This document shows, one piece after another, positions 15,720-23,744 of a DNA stretch of 23,744 nucleotides; the stretch's first letter is position 1; every line of letters begins with the position of its first letter. Source of the DNA: a virus; the IMG/VR virus record IMGVR_UViG_3300045747_000094, positions 1-23,744 of that record; one strand, written 5' to 3'. The notes beneath the pieces were generated by a model, which saw only the letters and a list, made by a program, of their open reading frames with translations, was not told where the DNA came from and made no database searches. A program made the translations under genes and the position numbers.

Positions 15720-15887
15720 ATGACTGGTAATTCAGCGGGCGACGCCCTGGCTGTCGTCGCATTCTTCGGTCTGGCGTTCTTTGTCTGGCGCCTGATCTCC
15801 GGCCCAAGCAAGCGCCCGGACCTCACCGGCCCGCCCGATACGACCGGTGAACCGCCCAAGACCCTCCCGGACGACTACGTCTCGTGA
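15720..15887 (+). CDS. Single-pass small membrane protein (55 aa)
   Basis: ATG 15720 follows AGGAG (15710-15714) by five bases, an ideal site. Residues about 9-26 (ALAVVAFFGLAFFVWRLI) form one membrane helix, followed by a positive residue pair (KR at 31-32) and a Pro/Asp-rich soluble tail (about 30-55). The charge pattern favours the tail on the cytoplasmic side. Its end overlaps the next gene. Small membrane proteins in late operons can be holins, spanin parts or tail-linked factors; one helix and no lipobox do not settle it. Confidence 0.75.
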   Translation: MTGNSAGDALAVVAFFGLAFFVWRLISGPSKRPDLTGPPDTTGEPPKTLPDDYVS

Positions 15888-16069
15888 GCGACCTTGGAAT
15901 TGACCCCGCCGCCGCGTGCCGAGCGGCCCGGGTCTTATTCACTGACGCCACCATCCGAACGCCGATCAGTGCGACGTTCGATCTCGCGCAGCTGTATGCC
16001 CTGATGATCATGATCGAGACGGGAAAAGTCAGGCTTGTCAAGCCCGACGAGCAGCCCCCAGAGGCGTGA
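15884..16069 (+). CDS. Micro-gene of unknown function (61 aa), coupled to the membrane gene
   Basis: GTG 15884 overlaps the previous stop by four bases (GTGA), a common coupling arrangement. The protein looks helical, with a middle of TFDLAQLYALMIMIETGK and a hydrophilic end (KPDEQPPEA). It has one Cys and no membrane helix of full length. No family recognised. It may work with the 55-residue membrane protein beside it. Confidence 0.65.
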   Translation: MSDLGIDPAAACRAARVLFTDATIRTPISATFDLAQLYALMIMIETGKVRLVKPDEQPPEA

Positions 16070-16102
16070 GCTAGGGTCACAGGACCCGTAATTTCCCGAC
16101 TG

Positions 16103-16114
16103 GGAGCTAGCTCC
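16103..16114. promoter_or_regulatory. 12-base palindrome at the ribosome site of the next gene
   Basis: GGAGCTAGCTCC is a perfect palindrome that contains the GGAG used by ATG 16119. As RNA it could form a 4-bp stem with loop CTAG and hide the site; as DNA it could be an operator. Just upstream, GGGTC (16074-16078) and GACCC (16083-16087) form another short hairpin. Confidence 0.35.
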
Positions 16115-16118
16115 GCTC

Positions 16119-16817
16119 ATGAACTTTGAAGGCGTATGGACGCAGGGCGACACCCCCGGAGAGAACCGCCTACTCGTATCGGCGCGCGATCTCTCCGAGA
16201 ACGCCGCGACTTCATTCAATCCCGCGATCAACGCGCGCCTCGCGGCGTTGCGCAATCCGGGGGCGGAGAAGGGCGCCTCTGCGACTCGAGCGGCGGCCGA
16301 CGCTGCTCAGCGTACGGCTGTCCCGGCCCAGAACGGCGTCGGCCGCGGCCCGTCACTCGCTGGCCTTGTCACTCGGGCTGGCGCGCTCGCGCGTGTGTCG
16401 TCGTTCGGGGATCAGGCGGTCGAGAAGCAGAACCTGCAGGACCGGATCGCGATGCTGCGCGGCGCGCGCGGTATCCGAAACAACTCGTACACCGGCCAGC
16501 AGCAGATCGCCGAAAACGAAGCGATGCTAGCGCGTTCGCAGATCGAAGCGAACACCATCACGAAGAACGCACAGGCGAACATGTGGGGCAGCATGGCCGG
16601 CGCGGCGGTCGGGTACGGCGTAAACGCGTTCAACCAGCCGGGCTGGAATGCAGACCCTAAGTACGCGCAGCAGCTGTCGACGTACTCACCGACGATCAAC
16701 GGCGGACCGACGCTGAACAGCTCGGGGCTTGATTGGATGAACGACGTGACCGCTACGCCGATGATGAAGCCCGCGGTCAGCTACTCGCCACAGGCGTTCA
16801 ACACGATGGTCGGCTAA
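16119..16817 (+). CDS. Putative internal virion (ejection) protein (232 aa)
   Basis: The protein is Ala-rich and mostly helical, with a variable N-terminal part (MNFEGVWTQGD) and Ala/Arg-rich helices (about 55-150). A short small-residue hydrophobic segment lies at about 155-171 (MWGSMAGAAVGYGVNAF), and the tail is Asn/Pro/Ser-rich. It has no enzyme motif. In short-tailed phages a set of such proteins, stored in the head and ejected ahead of the DNA, is encoded after the tail genes. This is the first of four genes that fit the pattern here. The stop overlaps the next start by one base (TAATG). Confidence 0.6.
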   Translation: MNFEGVWTQGDTPGENRLLVSARDLSENAATSFNPAINARLAALRNPGAEKGASATRAAADAAQRTAVPAQNGVGRGPSLAGLVTRAGALARVSSFGDQAVEKQNLQDRIAMLRGARGIRNNSYTGQQQIAENEAMLARSQIEANTITKNAQANMWGSMAGAAVGYGVNAFNQPGWNADPKYAQQLSTYSPTINGGPTLNSSGLDWMNDVTATPMMKPAVSYSPQAFNTMVG

Positions 16818-17563
16818 TGACTAACTTCTTCACCGAGAACAAGAACACGTACTTCGGCTCGGACGCGCTGCACTCTGGCGAGAGCGCGCTGCGCCAGTTC
16901 ACCTACAACAGCATGACCGATTATACCAATCGGTTTAAGGCGCTGGAGTCGTCGATTTCTAAGCCGGTCGACGTCGAGCAGATGCGGACCGATGCGTCGA
17001 CGCGCGCGCGGGCCGCGTACAGCGGGACGACCGACCAGATGGCTCGCGCCCGTACAAACCTCGACATGGGCGCGCGCGGCGACCAGATCTCTTCGGAGAA
17101 GCGCCGGGTCGGGCTCGCCCGCGCGATCTCGGACGTGGACGCGCAGAACCGCGCGATCACCAGCGGACGGGCGATGACGAAGGACGCACAGTCGAGCGCG
17201 CTCGATATGTACGGCAGCGACCTCAGTACGGCGCGCTCGCTGATGTCGTCGGTGGCGGCGGCTGAAGCAGGTCGCGACTCGGCTGCTCGAATTGCCTCGG
17301 CTCAGCAGTCCGCCGCAGACGACCAGATGGTCGCTTCGGTGTTCGGCGCGGCGGTGAGTGCGATCTCAGATCGCCGCCTCAAGAAGCACATCCGCCGTAT
17401 CGGTTCGCTGCCGAGCGGCCTGTCGGTCTACGAATACAGCTACGTCTGGGACGACGCCAAGCACGTTGGCGTCATGGCCGACGAGGCGCGCGAGCTGTTC
17501 CCTGACGCGGTCCACACGATGGCGTGCGGCTACCTGTGCGTCAACTACGCGGGGATCCAGTAA
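16817..17563 (+). CDS. Helical virion protein ending in an S74 self-cleaving chaperone domain
   Basis: The protein has 248 residues. The start is ATG 16817, which overlaps the previous stop; the open frame upstream of it is unsupported. Residues 1-180 look helical and charged (MARARTNLDMGARGDQISS, then ARAISDVDAQNRA). From S184 the sequence SDRRLKKHIRRIG, then GLSVYEYSY, HVGVMADEARELFPDAV and GYLCVNY, is a clear Peptidase_S74 (endosialidase-type chaperone) domain. In that family a Ser and the Lys five residues on form the cleaving pair; here S184 and K189 are both present. Cleavage would release about 65 residues after the trimer folds. Such domains usually end tail fibres and spikes, so this may be a small fibre rather than an ejected protein. 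Confidence 0.85.
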   Translation: MTNFFTENKNTYFGSDALHSGESALRQFTYNSMTDYTNRFKALESSISKPVDVEQMRTDASTRARAAYSGTTDQMARARTNLDMGARGDQISSEKRRVGLARAISDVDAQNRAITSGRAMTKDAQSSALDMYGSDLSTARSLMSSVAAAEAGRDSAARIASAQQSAADDQMVASVFGAAVSAISDRRLKKHIRRIGSLPSGLSVYEYSYVWDDAKHVGVMADEARELFPDAVHTMACGYLCVNYAGIQ

Positions 17564-19857
17564 TGCCGAGCACGTTCAATTCCTTCGGCGAAGGGATGAT
17601 GCAGGGTTTCAATCTGGTCGACACCGTGTTCGCCCGTCGGCAGCAGCTCTCCATGCAGAAGCAGGAAATGGAGATGCGGCAGCGCCAGGAGGCGCGAGTC
17701 GAGTCGAAGTGGAACGAGGACCAGCTGACGACCGGCGTCGATCGCATCCAGCGCGCCGCCTCGCTCGAAGCGCAGCGCTTTGGTGGCGACATCTCAAAGC
17801 TGCCGGAAGACCGACAGAAGTTCTACCATGACCAGCTCGACTCGCTAGTCAATACGCACGGCACACTGCAGGAATCTGATGCCTTCAAGAACGGAGGCAC
17901 GGAATCGACACTCGCGGCGTATAGCCCGTCGTTCGCCGCACAGGCGAAGGACACCATGCTCTCGGATACCGAGAGCCGACTCGCGCGCTCGCAGGTTACG
18001 CAGGAGCAGCAGCCCGCTCCGCAAGCCCGGGCAGCGACCTCGTCGCTCCCGAACCAGCCGCTGTTCCGCCAGCCAGCCCCCGCAGCAGCTGCGCCCAGCG
18101 GCGTGCAGCCGACTGCTCCCGCTGCTGGTCCGCCCCCCGCGAAGCCAGTCGCCGTTCCTGCCCCCGCCCCGCAGCAGCCGCCTAGCCCGCACCCGGGCGG
18201 CGACTTCCTTTCGCAGACGGCGGGGGCCGACAACTCGGACACCACGCATGCGGTTACCCCGCTTGGCCGCGCTGCGGAGGCTGTCGGTGACGTCGTCTCT
18301 ACCATCGACGGCCTTCCTCGGCAGTACGCGAAGAAGGTGCTCGGACTGATCGGCGACGCCGGCGACGCAGTCTCCCGACTCACGAAAGTCGGCGCGTCGG
18401 ACTTCACGGCTATGCTCGACTCGGACGATAAAGGGCACGGCCGCGCGATGCGAGAGTACGCGCGCCGAGAGCCGGCTGCTGCTGCAAAGGACTACGTTAC
18501 GGCGCGCGCCGAGATGACGCCTGCCCAACTCAAGCAGCTCGACCCTGTGATGCGCCCAGTGCTGACCGGCCAGCTCACGGCGCTGCACGCTGCGTACGAT
18601 AAGGATATTCGCAACTTCGGTGTCGCGGCGCAGATCTCGGCCACGAACGCCGCGCTGAGCGACATGGAGGCGAAGCACACAGTCACGACGGCGCTCGGCT
18701 TTGACAAGAGCAAACCGATCCCCGTCAGCGACGCGCTCGTCGCCAAAGTCAACCCGGCCGCAGCCGCAGCGGCCCCGCCGTTCCAGTCGCCTGACTCCAA
18801 AGTCGGCCTCGCGCGCAACAGCGTCCTGGCGCAGAGCGCGGCGAACCTCGCTGCTGCCAATCGCCCCGCGCCGACCGCGGCGACAACCCCCTCCAGCCGC
18901 ACGCTGGCGCTGCGCGCGCCGCAGTCGGCCGCAGTCCAGAACGGCTACGCCGCACCCGACATGCCGGCGCCGGCAAGCCCGACCCAAGCTGCGCCACAGA
19001 AGCCGCCAACGATCTCGGCGCAGGCGCTCAACGATGCCGATCTCCTGTTCCGTAACAAGCGACTGAATGTCGAGCAGTACCAGCACTTCCTGCGCACCGG
19101 GACGCTTGGCCCCGACGGCATGGACGTCCTCAGCAAGTTCAAGCCCGACGAGGTGTTCACGTACTTCGACGGCGAGAAATACGTGACGAAGTTTCCGTCA
19201 ATCGAGGCTACCTCGAAGAAGTGGGAGATGGCGCAGAGCGAGCGACGCCTCGGCTTCGAGGAGCGCCGCCTCAACCTCGAGGAGTACCGCACGGATGCGG
19301 AGATCCAAGATCGTCAGGAACGGACCGCACAAGGCTGGCGTAAGCTCGCGACCCGCAACGTGACCGAGAACGGGGCCACGAAGAACGAGAAGACCAACCT
19401 CGATTTCCTCAAGAGCGCCTCGGACCGTGATGCCAAGCTCACGGGCAAAGAGACGTCGAAGGAAGAGTACGCGGCTGGCTTCATGGGCTGGCTGACGACT
19501 CCCGCCGGCGAGCGCACGCTCACGGAACACGGAATCAATCTCCACGGCAAGGACGGCACCTGGAGCGTAGGGCGTATGTCGACGTCGGACTTCGCGCGCA
19601 TGTACGGCGAGTACCGCGACTTCCATACTCGTCGCGACGAAGCGAAGAAGTCTTGGAACCCGTTCAACCGCGAGCCGACTGATGACGACCTGCGTACGCA
19701 GGTCAACAACAAGTGGAAGCCTTCGCTCGTGAGCGCGCTTGAGAAGGCCGGCTACTCGGAGGCAGATCTCGAAAAACTTCGCGCACAGCCGGGCGGCGAG
19801 GAGAAGATCGCTGAACTCGAGCGGATTATCGAGCAGAATTCCAGCGGTGCAGAATGA
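17563..19857 (+). CDS. Putative internal virion protein (764 aa) with Pro/Ala linkers
   Basis: The start is ATG 17563 in TAATG overlap with the S74 gene; the frame above it is a shadow. Parts in order: a helical, Gln/Met/Glu-rich start (FARRQQLSMQKQEMEMRQRQ), a Pro/Ala-rich disordered linker (about 148-213), a helical middle (about 230-390), further Ala/Pro linkers (about 396-405 and 464-482), then a long charged helix (about 545-600) and a more globular end rich in Lys, Glu and Trp. There is no enzyme motif and no membrane segment. Large modular helical proteins of this sort precede a giant last protein in many short-tailed phages, and are taken to be ejected into the cell envelope. Role inferred from place and build. 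Confidence 0.65.
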   Translation: MPSTFNSFGEGMMQGFNLVDTVFARRQQLSMQKQEMEMRQRQEARVESKWNEDQLTTGVDRIQRAASLEAQRFGGDISKLPEDRQKFYHDQLDSLVNTHGTLQESDAFKNGGTESTLAAYSPSFAAQAKDTMLSDTESRLARSQVTQEQQPAPQARAATSSLPNQPLFRQPAPAAAAPSGVQPTAPAAGPPPAKPVAVPAPAPQQPPSPHPGGDFLSQTAGADNSDTTHAVTPLGRAAEAVGDVVSTIDGLPRQYAKKVLGLIGDAGDAVSRLTKVGASDFTAMLDSDDKGHGRAMREYARREPAAAAKDYVTARAEMTPAQLKQLDPVMRPVLTGQLTALHAAYDKDIRNFGVAAQISATNAALSDMEAKHTVTTALGFDKSKPIPVSDALVAKVNPAAAAAAPPFQSPDSKVGLARNSVLAQSAANLAAANRPAPTAATTPSSRTLALRAPQSAAVQNGYAAPDMPAPASPTQAAPQKPPTISAQALNDADLLFRNKRLNVEQYQHFLRTGTLGPDGMDVLSKFKPDEVFTYFDGEKYVTKFPSIEATSKKWEMAQSERRLGFEERRLNLEEYRTDAEIQDRQERTAQGWRKLATRNVTENGATKNEKTNLDFLKSASDRDAKLTGKETSKEEYAAGFMGWLTTPAGERTLTEHGINLHGKDGTWSVGRMSTSDFARMYGEYRDFHTRRDEAKKSWNPFNREPTDDDLRTQVNNKWKPSLVSALEKAGYSEADLEKLRAQPGGEEKIAELERIIEQNSSGAE

Positions 19858-22800
19858 GCGCATCGTTCGAGGATATGCGCGCCGCGCTGCTGAATCGGCA
19901 GGCGCCGCAACCCGAGCCCGCTGATCAGGAAAGCGGCGACTCATTCGAGCGCATGCGCAGCGCGCTCCAGAGCAGCTATGCGCCACAGCCACACGCGGAG
20001 CAGGGCTTCGTCAAGAACGTCGGTGCTGGTTTCCGCGCAGGATGGGACAACACCAAAGCTCTGGCCTACGGGCTGAAGGCGATGGCCGGGCACTACCTCG
20101 GCAACGAGGAGATGTTCCAGTCCGGCCTCAAGGGCTACCAGACCCACATGACCGAAGCCGCCAACGAAGGCGTGCGCGTCGAAGGCCTGCACAACGTCAA
20201 GTCGGTCGATGACCTGATCGATTGGGCCGGCGCAGAAGTCGGCGGCTTCATCCCGGGCGCCGCGGCCATGACCGCCGGCGCCATCGCGTCCGCGCCGCTC
20301 GGCGGCGAACTGGCCGCCCCCGGCGCGTTGGAGCTGATTGCTCCGACGCTGGCGAAGAAGATGGCGGCGGACGAGATGCGCAAGCTCGTCATGAAGCACT
20401 CCGTGCGCGAGCTGGTCGAAAAGGGCGTCGCCGAGGATGTGGCGAAGGCCGCGGTCGGCAAGATGATCAAGGCCGAGGTTGGCGCTGCCGCTGTCGGCGG
20501 CGCTGTGGCGAACATGCCGCAGAACACCAGTAACCTGTACATGCAGCTCCAGCAGGGTAAGGACGACGACAAGGCAGCCACCTACGCGCTCGCGGGCGCG
20601 CTCGGCATGTCTGTGCTGGAGGCGGCACCATTCGTCGCCGGCGCGGCGACAGTGGCGAAGCACGCACTAGACAAGGAGCTGGCGAGCAGCTTTACCCGGG
20701 CGATCGCCAAGGAGTCGCCGAAGATGGCGGCGATCATGGGTGGCACCGGCGGCGCCGAGGCGGCGCTCGGCATCGCCCTGCACGCGGCTAAGGACCCGAA
20801 CTTCGACTGGAACAGCAGCGAGAGCCGCACCCAGGTGCTCGACGCACTTGGCGGCGGGGCCATCATGGGCACCGTCATGGGCATCGCGACCGGCGGCCTG
20901 GGCCACTATCTTGGTAAGCACGGCGAGATGAAGGCCGGGGCGGCCGGCGTCAAGGACCCGGTCGAGGGCGAACTGAATACCGCACCGCCCGCGGCGAAGC
21001 ACGCCGACCTCGCGCCTGAGCCATTCACTCCGCCGCCACCCCGTCGCCCATCGACTGCGCCGTCGGCAAGCGACGCGGAGCTTGAACGAATGGCGGCCTC
21101 GGCCCCCACTGGCGACGAGGCGGATTCGCCGCTCCCCGTGACGACTCACGCGGACCTCGAGCGCACCATGCTGGCGGGCGCACGTCCCGGTTGGCGCATG
21201 TTCGACGCCAATGGCGTCGAACTCAACAAGCGCGAGCGCGCTCCTGTTTCAGAACCAGCGCAGAAGGACGCCGCCGAAGGCCACGCCTACACGCCGAGTG
21301 ACGAAGACACTTGGCATGAGGGCGACATCGCGGACAACGCCGCGGCCGAGGCTGGGCAGCAGGTCATCGAAGGTCAGCGCGTCCGCTACATCGGCAAGCG
21401 CGGGATCGCTGGCGCGGAGCCAGACGGGCTTTCCGGCTGGAGTGCGACGAGTCACCTGACCCCAGAGTCGCACGCTAACGGCGGCGTACCGACCGACATG
21501 AACGAGCGCCTCACCGCGCTGCGCAACAACAACCCCGAGGCGTTCCAGAAGTGGAAGGACAAGGGCTGGGTTGACGACACTCGCGACGCGGTGCCGGAAG
21601 GCGCCGACGAGCGCACGATTGGGCACTACGACCAGGGAGCCCGCGTTACCGACGCCGGCCTTGAGCACATCAAGAAGAGCGGCTGGGAAGTTCCCGAGCC
21701 GGAGAGCACGGTCGATCGCGCCGCGCGGCAAATGAATGCCGAGCACCCGGACTACGAACACGTACCGGTCCGCAACAAGAAAGGCGAGTGGGTCCTGTCA
21801 CAGACGGCGAAGGACGCAATGCCGCCCGAAGCGCGCTACGACCCGAAGTCGCAGACAATGGTGCCGCACGCTGAGGAAGTCCGCACGGCGTTCGAGAAGT
21901 CGAAGAAGGCGGCTGGCGGAGCCGACTACAGCACACGCGACCCGTCGCTGAAGGACAACCAGCTCGACTACACGATGATGTCCGACCGCGCGCAGCGCGA
22001 GTGGGACCGGAAGGCGGGTGAGTTCCGCTCGAAGGACGAGGCTGAAGCACAGCTCGGCCCGCGGCCGGATCTGCAGCCGACTAACGAGAAGGGTCGGCTG
22101 AACGCACCGACGATCACGCGCATGGGCATGAAGCTCGACGCTGCCGGCCGTCAGTTCGATCAGGCGATCCAGCACAAGCGCGGCTTCGAGCTGGGCCTCT
22201 CGCACCTCGAAACCACTGCGATCCGCCACGAGTTTGACGAGCAGGGCCACGTCTACGGGTTCTACCCCCGTGTCGATCTACGCCGCGAAGTAAATATCTC
22301 GAAGACCGGCAAGAGCCAAGGCACCACGCGCACCGTGCTGCCGGGCAAGCTGCGCATCTACGACAGCACGCACAAGGGCACCGGCGCCCGCGTCGAGACG
22401 CGTTGGCGCGACGTCGCGAAGTCGAAGTCGTTCCCCGACACAGACCAGATTACCTCGCTCGGTGCAGAGTGGGCTGACAACCAGGCCCGTAGCGGCCAGC
22501 GCGAGCGCAACCAGAACGCAGAGACCCGTACGATGCAGCCGCACGGCGGGCTGCAGCCGTGGGAGTCGGAGGCGAAGAGCCGCGCCAACCTCGATCGCGA
22601 GCGGCAGCTCGAGACTGCTGGCGAGGCGATCAACCACCCCGACGACGACGCCAACGCGCGCCGCGCCGGCCAGAACCCCACTGGCCTTGGCACCTCCGCC
22701 GAGGAGCAGGGCACCGTCGGCACGATGTCGCATGGCCCCGGCCCGCGCACGCCCGGCCCGCGCGAGACTGCGGTGTCGCCGGAGGCGTCGCGCGCTGCCG

Positions 22801-23744
22801 CGCTGCCGCACGGGTACAACGCTGCGAGCGCCGTGGCGCGCGCCATCGAGGATGTCGCCAAGCGCTTCGGCATCAAGGGCAACGTCACCGAGGTCCAGCT
22901 CCCCGGCGCGAAGGCGCTGAGCGACCTGCGTTCGATCCAGAAGGCAGTGAACCTCGAGCGACTCGTCGAGCGTTACGGCCGCCACACGGCAGACTCCGTG
23001 GTCGAGACGGTGACGAACCACCTGCAGGCTGGCGACAAGGGCTTCTACGTTCGCGTCGGTTCAGACGAGCACTTCATCTACGTCGATCCGAAGCTGTCCG
23101 CCACCGAGCGCGCGGTCGTCACGTCGCACGAGTCCGGACACATGGTCACGCTCCAGCACTTCGACGAAGCGACGCGCGAGCAGCGCACTGCCCTGCTGGC
23201 TGCCTACAATCGCCGGAAGGCGACCGCCATCGTTGGCAAGGGGTACCAGCCGTTCCACGAGTGGCTGGCAAACCAGTTCAAGGACTGGGCGTTCGCCACG
23301 CGTCAGCCAAGCACTGCGATCGAGCACTGGTACCAGAAGGTCGCGACCGCACTGCGTCAGGTGTGGGAGCACTTCCGCGGGCGGGCCGACGGGCGGATCA
23401 GCCAGTCGTTCCGCGAGTGGATGGACGGCGTCGCGAAGCGCATGGACTACATGGAGCAGGAGAAGAACGGCGGAGTCAGCGACATCCGCAGCGCCGCGTT
23501 CCAGGGGCAGGGCGTGCTGGCCGACAAGTTCTGGCCGGGCCTCCCGGTCGAGGGCCACGCGTTCACTCCCGAGGAGATGCGCAGTAAGGCGGGCGAGTAC
23601 GTCAAGGGCTGGATCAAGCGCAGCGAGCTGGCGTCCGACGTGACGGCGCTGGCAGTCGAGCTGCATCGGAAGTTCGTCGGCAGCATGGACGCGCTGGCCC
23701 GTACGGTCCCCGGCGCCAAGGAATACGCGCGACTGTTCCTCCAC
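19854..23744 (+). CDS. Giant internal/ejection protein with a metalloprotease motif (5' part; runs off the edge)
   Basis: ATG 19854 overlaps the previous stop (ATGA). The frame is open for 1297 codons to the window edge, so the full length is unknown. The start has a twofold repeat (SFEDMRAALLNRQAPQP and SFERMRSALQSSYAPQP). Residues about 125-375 hold several Gly/Ala-rich hydrophobic segments (FIPGAAAMTAGAIASAPLGG, then GGGAIMGTVMGIATGGLG). A long polar part follows. Near 1092-1096 lies HESGH (HExxH), with E1136 in FHEWLANQF as a possible third metal ligand. Family knowledge: giant last proteins of short-tailed phages combine membrane-active segments and cell-wall or protease domains, and are ejected. 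No transglycosylase motif is seen in the visible part. A small protease beside virion proteins could also act in head maturation. Confidence 0.85.
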   Translation, partial: MSASFEDMRAALLNRQAPQPEPADQESGDSFERMRSALQSSYAPQPHAEQGFVKNVGAGFRAGWDNTKALAYGLKAMAGHYLGNEEMFQSGLKGYQTHMTEAANEGVRVEGLHNVKSVDDLIDWAGAEVGGFIPGAAAMTAGAIASAPLGGELAAPGALELIAPTLAKKMAADEMRKLVMKHSVRELVEKGVAEDVAKAAVGKMIKAEVGAAAVGGAVANMPQNTSNLYMQLQQGKDDDKAATYALAGALGMSVLEAAPFVAGAATVAKHALDKELASSFTRAIAKESPKMAAIMGGTGGAEAALGIALHAAKDPNFDWNSSESRTQVLDALGGGAIMGTVMGIATGGLGHYLGKHGEMKAGAAGVKDPVEGELNTAPPAAKHADLAPEPFTPPPPRRPSTAPSASDAELERMAASAPTGDEADSPLPVTTHADLERTMLAGARPGWRMFDANGVELNKRERAPVSEPAQKDAAEGHAYTPSDEDTWHEGDIADNAAAEAGQQVIEGQRVRYIGKRGIAGAEPDGLSGWSATSHLTPESHANGGVPTDMNERLTALRNNNPEAFQKWKDKGWVDDTRDAVPEGADERTIGHYDQGARVTDAGLEHIKKSGWEVPEPESTVDRAARQMNAEHPDYEHVPVRNKKGEWVLSQTAKDAMPPEARYDPKSQTMVPHAEEVRTAFEKSKKAAGGADYSTRDPSLKDNQLDYTMMSDRAQREWDRKAGEFRSKDEAEAQLGPRPDLQPTNEKGRLNAPTITRMGMKLDAAGRQFDQAIQHKRGFELGLSHLETTAIRHEFDEQGHVYGFYPRVDLRREVNISKTGKSQGTTRTVLPGKLRIYDSTHKGTGARVETRWRDVAKSKSFPDTDQITSLGAEWADNQARSGQRERNQNAETRTMQPHGGLQPWESEAKSRANLDRERQLETAGEAINHPDDDANARRAGQNPTGLGTSAEEQGTVGTMSHGPGPRTPGPRETAVSPEASRAAALPHGYNAASAVARAIEDVAKRFGIKGNVTEVQLPGAKALSDLRSIQKAVNLERLVERYGRHTADSVVETVTNHLQAGDKGFYVRVGSDEHFIYVDPKLSATERAVVTSHESGHMVTLQHFDEATREQRTALLAAYNRRKATAIVGKGYQPFHEWLANQFKDWAFATRQPSTAIEHWYQKVATALRQVWEHFRGRADGRISQSFREWMDGVAKRMDYMEQEKNGGVSDIRSAAFQGQGVLADKFWPGLPVEGHAFTPEEMRSKAGEYVKGWIKRSELASDVTALAVELHRKFVGSMDALARTVPGAKEYARLFLH

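Noticed and set aside
22559-23587. Open frame of 342 codons on the + strand
   Set aside because: It lies in another frame within the giant protein gene, which has the recognisable HExxH part and a continuous frame from ATG 19854; composition is Arg/Ala/Pro-rich noise.

Overview
The window is one block of tailed-phage late genes at high GC. Every supported gene is on the + strand, and most stops and starts overlap or lie within a few bases of each other. The order is HNH endonuclease, two small unknown genes, small and large terminase, portal, scaffold, major capsid protein, decoration-like protein, head-tail adaptor genes, a large nozzle-type protein, a tail-tip fibre, three micro-genes, and four putative internal (ejection) proteins. 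The last of these runs off the right edge. There is no tape measure, tail tube, tail sheath, integrase or repressor, so a short-tailed (podovirus-like) phage or prophage is the best reading. The host cannot be named. GC-rich codons and AGGAG-type ribosome sites suggest a GC-rich bacterium.

Layout. Positions 1-170 are a non-coding leader with the only strongly AT-rich tract of the window, framed by an inverted repeat. Positions 171-3543 are the packaging module. The large terminase carries an extra N-terminal region of about 180 residues (a Cys4 motif and a helical region), and the DNA of its linker holds a dense cluster of GTCAC/GTGAC boxes. Positions 3603-8727 are the head module. A 219-base leader before the capsid gene contains a 12-bp hairpin, three copies of CTGCGTTAA set in small inverted repeats, and a hairpin touching the ribosome site. 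Tandem hairpins at 8736-8809 look like terminators that separate the abundant head proteins from the genes after them.

Positions 8838-12820 encode the neck and nozzle. Positions 12823-15483 encode a tail-tip fibre of a kind best known from long-tailed phages. Three genes of 55-61 residues follow; two are shorter than 60 residues. From 16119 to the edge are genes for putative internal proteins. One ends in an S74 self-cleaving chaperone domain. The giant last one has small-residue hydrophobic segments and an HExxH metalloprotease motif.

The most interesting points are the terminase N-terminal extension with its box cluster, the structured capsid-gene leader, the S74 domain on a protein in the ejection cluster, and the protease motif in the giant protein. 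All functions come from reading motifs in the translated sequence; no database search was run. No tRNA, CRISPR array or insertion sequence was seen, and no stretch over 300 bases lacks a gene.
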